Source: Allokutzneria multivorans
Lineage (GTDB): Bacteria > Actinomycetota > Actinomycetes > Mycobacteriales > Pseudonocardiaceae
NCBI RefSeq assembly: GCF_039537405.1
Contig: NZ_BAABAL010000003.1
Location: forward strand, 62,001 to 126,000
Direction of reading: 5' to 3'
DNA: 64,000 nt
Made by a program: the position numbers and the translations under genes. The notes under the pieces are model-generated. The model ran no database searches, had not been told where the DNA came from, and was given only the letters and a program-made list of their open reading frames with translations. Of this stretch, positions 62,101 through 64,000 are shown piece after piece; within the stretch, counting starts at the first letter, position 1, and the number at the start of each line of letters is the position of its first letter.

Positions 62101-64000
62101 CGACCACCTCGAAGCCAATCCGGCACTCGACCTCGCGGACGTCGCCTACACCACGCAGGCCCGCCGCACGAGCCACCCGCTGCGCGGATTCGTCGTGGCG
62201 CACGACATCGCCGACGCGGTGGCCAAGCTCCGCGCGGGCGTCACGCCCGTCGACGCCCCCACCACGAGGACGCGAGCAGGCGGCAACGTCAGCCCCGACC
62301 TCGCGGAGCGCCTGAGCACGTGGGGCGTCGAGCTGATCGACGACGCGGACGTCACCGTCGACCAGAACGACGACTTCCTCGTGCTGCTGGGCAAGCTGTG
62401 GCAGAGCGGGGTGAAGGTGGACTTCACCGCCGGGCACTCGCCGGAGCGCACTCCGGTCGACCTGCCGAGCTACCGCTTCCAGCGGGTTCGCTACTGGCCG
62501 GAGTACGACACCAGGCCTGCTTCCGAACCAGAACCCAAGGTCCAGGGCAAGCCGGGGATGTTCTCGCACACGCCGATCTGGCGCAGGCAGGACGCCAAGT
62601 CCGCGCTCGCCGGTGCCGCCCCCACCACAGTGATCGTTTTCGCGGACCGCGCGCACATCGGCGACCACCTCGCGGACCTCGCCACAGAGTCCGGGCACGA
62701 GGTGCGGATCGTCGAGCCGGGGGAGGACTCGCGTGCGGCTCTCGATGGCATTGCCGACCGCGCTGGCGCCCCGTTGCGGATCATCCACGCCTTCGGGGTC
62801 CACAAGGGACTCCCGGAGCCGGAAACCGCCGTGGAGAACGGCTTCTACCACCTCATGGAACTCGTCCAGGCCGTGGGCTCGGCGTTGCCGAACCGCGTCG
62901 TGAGCCTGGTCGCGGCGGGCGTGGACACCTTCGACGTGCTCGGCGAGGACGCCGCCAATCCGTTGTCCGCCATGGTGTTCGGCGCGGTTGGTGCGATCGA
63001 CCACGAGTACCCGCTGATCTACCCGCGCTACGTGGACGTCGAGTCCACCACCGAGCCCGCGACGATCGCCGCACGGCTGCTCCGCGAGTCCGATCTGCTC
63101 GCGCCGGAGATCGCCGCACAGGGAACCGAAGCGGGCACCGCGCACGCTCCGGTGGCGTGGCGGCGCGGACGCCGATGGCTGCGGGACTTCGAGGTCACTC
63201 CACTGTCCGAAGTGGACGATTCGGTGGCCTGGCGCGAGGGCGGCACCTATCTGATCACCGGTGGCACCGGCGGTCTCGGGTTGATGTTGGCCCGCAGGCT
63301 CGCGGGGCTCGGCGCCAAGCTGGCCCTGGTCGGCCGCAGGACCCTGCCGGAGCGCGCGCAGTGGAACTCCTGGATCGAGGCGCACGGCCCGGACGACAAG
63401 ACCAGCAAGACCCTGCTCGACATGAAGGACCTCATCGCCCTGGGCGCGGAGGTGCTGCCGATCAGCGCCGATGTCTCCGATCCCGCGCAGGTCAAGGCGA
63501 TGCTTCGTACGGCGCGTGAGCACTTCGGTGAACTCCACGGAGTCGTGCACGCGGCGGGCGTGGCGGGCAAGGGCCTGTTGCAGACCAAGAGCCGCGAGCA
63601 GGCCGCAGAGGTGTTGGCGCCCAAGGTGAACGGCACCCTGGCGCTGGCCGAGGAGCTGCGAGCCGATCCGGTCGAGCTGCTGGTGCTCTACTCCTCCGCC
63701 GTGACCGTGGTCGGCGCGGTCGGCGAGTACGACTATGCCGCCGCCAACGCGTTCCTGGACGCCTTCGCCGCCGCGGAATCGGTCACCGGTAGCACAGCCA
63801 AGCACGTCGTGTCTGTGGCTTGGGGCGCCTGGCTGTACGACAACTGGTCAAACGACGCGCTTTCCGGCTCACCCGAGTTCCAGCAGGCCGTTCGCGACTA
63901 CCGTGCCAAGTACGGCATCCGCGGCACCGACGGCGTCGACGAGCTGAGCAGGATCGTGGCATCCGGCGCCCCCCAGGTGCTGGTGCTCACCCGGCCCCTG
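56165..64000 (+). CDS. Modular type I polyketide synthase, 3'-truncated: KS-AT-KR-ACP / KS-(no AT)-KR...
   Basis: 2612 residues visible; the frame is open to the window end. ATG 56165 opens the docking coiled coil (EEQYLEYLKRLTTDLRET), with AAGGGAG 11 bp upstream. Because it has a normal docking N-terminus and a Cys-type KS, it is an extension protein, not a loading one; it could receive the chain from the protein encoded at 45475-51825, whose tail is of the matching class. The first module is malonyl-type and leaves a hydroxyl. The second has a divergent KS, keeps the KS-AT linker and post-AT tail, lacks the AT itself, and continues into a KR of a different lineage from the other KRs. Being divergent from the pap operon and sharing its intergenic region, the gene may be coregulated with it. 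What follows the last KR is not visible. Confidence 0.96.
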   Translation, partial: MATEEQYLEYLKRLTTDLRETRRRLHDAQERDFEPIAIVGMSCRFPGEVRTPEDLWRLVADGTDAVSGFPVDRDWSPEVYNPDPEVAHTSYSREGGFLHDAAEFDPEFFGMSPREALAADPQQRLLLEVSWEAIERAGIDPASLKGSSTGVFAGVIYNDYASRLQVPPPEFEGYLGTGSLGSVASGRVAYTFGLEGPAVSIDTACSSSLVAVHLAANALRAGECSLALAGGVTLMATPGPFIEFSRQRGLSPSGRCKAFSDSADGTGWGEGVGMVLLEKLSDAQRNGHQVLAVIRGSAVNQDGASSGLTAPNGPAQQRVIRAALSNARLAPGDIDAVEAHGTGTPLGDPIEAQALLATYGKGRAEDRPLWLGSLKSNLGHTQAAAGVAGIIKMVEAIRNGVLPKTLHVTEPSSQVDWSAGAVSLLTDSRPWPEVDRPRRAAISSFGVSGTNAHLILEQAPAVEEVAPQVIGELPVVPWVLSSRSARALEAQAQQLKSFVDSNDRLSDVDIAFSLATGRAALEHRAAVVAAGRDELLAALTALAEGTATTDVVQDQIRDGKAAFLFAGQGSQRVGMGSGLYKAFPAFAKAYDEVCAHLPAISEADLNQTGNAQPALFALEVALYRLVESWGIKPDFVAGHSIGEIAAAHVAGVFSLEDAARLVSERGRLMQALPSGGAMIAIQATEAEVLPHLTDRVSIAAINGPTSVVISGDSAEAEAVAAHFTDRKTKKLTVSHAFHSVLMDGMLADFRKVAESITYAKPTLDMVASGDITTADYWVNHVRDAVRFADNIKSLAALGVSTYLEIGPDGVLSAMGEGCIDDRTASKLDPASRSSFFSFLRKDRDEAHTATLAAARAHARGISVDWSAFFAGSGAQRVDLPTYAFQRKRYWLSGEDAEAPASSPEEKRFWDAVDKGDLETLAAELAVADASGQATLSAVLPTLANWRRAKQQLSVVDTWRYRVTWKPVSGSGSSVAGRWLLVVPATRQDHPWVAGATEALTAAGATVEAVTVDQVSGEARGVLSLLGLDESTAIENTISLLRQEIDAPIWAVTQGAVAASENGTVTAPGQSQLWGFGRVAAIEQPLRWGGLIDLPAEVGERAKQLLATALGGVSNEDQLAVRPSGLLARRFSEAGAAIPKRAWRPGGTVLITGGTGGIGGKVAIHLARNGAKHLVLTSRSGDTAPGASELVAELNELGARVTVRACDVADLDALTKLFAELDEPPTSIIHAAGVLRMEQIDEATAAGFTDVLRSKVDGTLNLHRLTEGTELDAFVMFSSIGGVLGNGGQAAYGAANTFLDAFAEYRRAQGLTATAVSWGRWGEVGMSVGEEIDAFLTELGVPAMAPDLAVAALQQALDTDDTTVTVTDIDWRAFALTFTAMRPAPLIADLPAVLAIAEEEAARARETAEAGVWRDRLAGLSEAERDRVLLELVRTYSAQVLGHGGIDDILPDEPFTKLGFDSLTAVELRGRLNAETGLVLPPTLVFDHPTPTALAAHLLASLSGVESDVVPVVTAQVAGDEQIAITGIACRFAGGSNTPEQYWDMLAEGGNVIREVPADRWEASKFFDPDRTAPGKAYTQAGGFIDDIAGWDAPFFGLSPQEARRLDPQFRLLMELVWEAIEDAGITAEELRGSRTGVFAGLIDSLQYSFRQLEVDGEACSNDPYFSLGNSLSAAAGRIAYHLDLHGPCLTVDTACSSSLVAMHLAVQSLQRGECDIAIVGATSGILTPETFVQACKMSMLAEDGRTKTFDASADGYVVGEGGGAVILRRASSVRAGDRPRALIKATATNQDGQSNGLTAPNRAAQLAVIKAAHAAAGVTPDEISFVEAHGSGTPLGDSIEFGVLREIFEQRAVGHPLYVGAVKSNVGHTLAAAGMAGLIKTVLALQHNEMPGNLNMTQPNDVVTVDGTVRPVQGLTPFAGDGPVLAGVSSFGWSGTNAHFVLEQVPADEVKIASTEAPQLITVSAKSPSAFTEAVTALADHLEANPALDLADVAYTTQARRTSHPLRGFVVAHDIADAVAKLRAGVTPVDAPTTRTRAGGNVSPDLAERLSTWGVELIDDADVTVDQNDDFLVLLGKLWQSGVKVDFTAGHSPERTPVDLPSYRFQRVRYWPEYDTRPASEPEPKVQGKPGMFSHTPIWRRQDAKSALAGAAPTTVIVFADRAHIGDHLADLATESGHEVRIVEPGEDSRAALDGIADRAGAPLRIIHAFGVHKGLPEPETAVENGFYHLMELVQAVGSALPNRVVSLVAAGVDTFDVLGEDAANPLSAMVFGAVGAIDHEYPLIYPRYVDVESTTEPATIAARLLRESDLLAPEIAAQGTEAGTAHAPVAWRRGRRWLRDFEVTPLSEVDDSVAWREGGTYLITGGTGGLGLMLARRLAGLGAKLALVGRRTLPERAQWNSWIEAHGPDDKTSKTLLDMKDLIALGAEVLPISADVSDPAQVKAMLRTAREHFGELHGVVHAAGVAGKGLLQTKSREQAAEVLAPKVNGTLALAEELRADPVELLVLYSSAVTVVGAVGEYDYAAANAFLDAFAAAESVTGSTAKHVVSVAWGAWLYDNWSNDALSGSPEFQQAVRDYRAKYGIRGTDGVDELSRIVASGAPQVLVLTRPL
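56264..60670 (+). other. PKS module I1: KS-AT-KR-ACP, malonyl-type
   Basis: KS Cys is at 56777 (residue 205). AT Ser is at 58082 (residue 640, GHSIG) followed by HAFH. A dimerisation element (EEKRFWDAVDKGDLETLAAEL) precedes the KR, as is usual for DH-less modules. KR spans about 59590-60260, with Tyr in AAYGAAN and no LDD motif (GVLRMEQ), suggesting A-type or non-B stereochemistry. ACP Ser is at 60545. Confidence 0.93.
60718..64000 (+). other. PKS module I2 (partial): AT-less KS-KR module
   Basis: The KS is divergent (IACRFAGGSNTPEQYWDML, LDPQFRLLMELVWEAIEDAG) but complete, with Cys at 61247, EAHGSGTPLGDS and KSNVGHTLAAAG. After the KS-AT linker (SAKSPSAFTEAVTALADHLE) only about 130 residues remain before the post-AT motif LPSYRFQRVRYW (about 62463-62495). 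The GQGSQ, GHSxG and HAFH motifs and roughly 300 AT residues are absent. A KR follows (catalytic half from about 63240, TGGTGGLG, Tyr in YDYAAAN, no LDD). An AT acting in trans, or loading by a neighbouring AT, would be required. Confidence 0.88.

Overview
The window is the interior of a large modular type I polyketide (PKS) locus from a high-GC actinomycete. Strongly GC-biased third codon positions, end-to-end PKS genes with coupled starts, and short repeats of a kind I associate with Pseudonocardiales (Amycolatopsis/Saccharothrix/Actinosynnema-like) suggest that order, but the genus is inference. Almost all of the sequence is coding. No rRNA, tRNA, CRISPR array or transposase was found.

Layout. 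From 1 to 51825 five PKS genes run on the + strand: a 5'-truncated gene (1-8490; one partial and one complete module), 8507-18601 (two modules), 18787-23277 (one), 23294-45463 (four; 7389 aa) and 45475-51825 (one). From 51872 to 55831 a compact four-gene operon runs on the - strand: an AroQ-type chorismate mutase, a fused aminodeoxychorismate synthase, a prephenate-dehydrogenase-like enzyme and an arylamine N-acetyltransferase/RifF-type amide synthase, each overlapping the next. From 56165 a sixth PKS gene runs + and leaves the window; it has one normal module followed by a KS-KR module with no acyltransferase. A 333-bp divergent intergenic region (55832-56164) separates the operon from this gene, and a hairpin at 51835-51872 separates the two convergent transcription units.

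How the genes fit together. The pap-type trio (as in pristinamycin and chloramphenicol pathways) should turn chorismate into 4-amino-4-deoxychorismate, then 4-amino-4-deoxyprephenate, then 4-aminophenylpyruvate. The fourth gene is an intact Cys-His-Asp amide synthase/NAT homologue, the enzyme type that closes ansamycin macrolactams. I infer a polyketide carrying a para-aminoaryl group, possibly closed or capped on that amine. No loading module, KSQ, CoA ligase or thioesterase lies in the window. Of the 12 modules seen, one lacks its AT and one has its AT outside the window; of the ten visible ATs, eight carry HAFH (malonyl-type) and two carry an unusual GHSIG plus QASH combination. Reductive domains predict alternating alkenes and saturated units with a few hydroxyls.

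The most unusual features are the pap/amide-synthase operon, the AT-less module inside a cis-AT protein, three copies of a 50-60 bp dispersed palindromic repeat (two read in frame inside PKS domains or linkers, one forming a PKS N-terminus), a 30-bp tandem repeat in a KS-AT linker, and a strong excess of a 13-bp palindrome GTCC-N5-GGAC across frames and strands.
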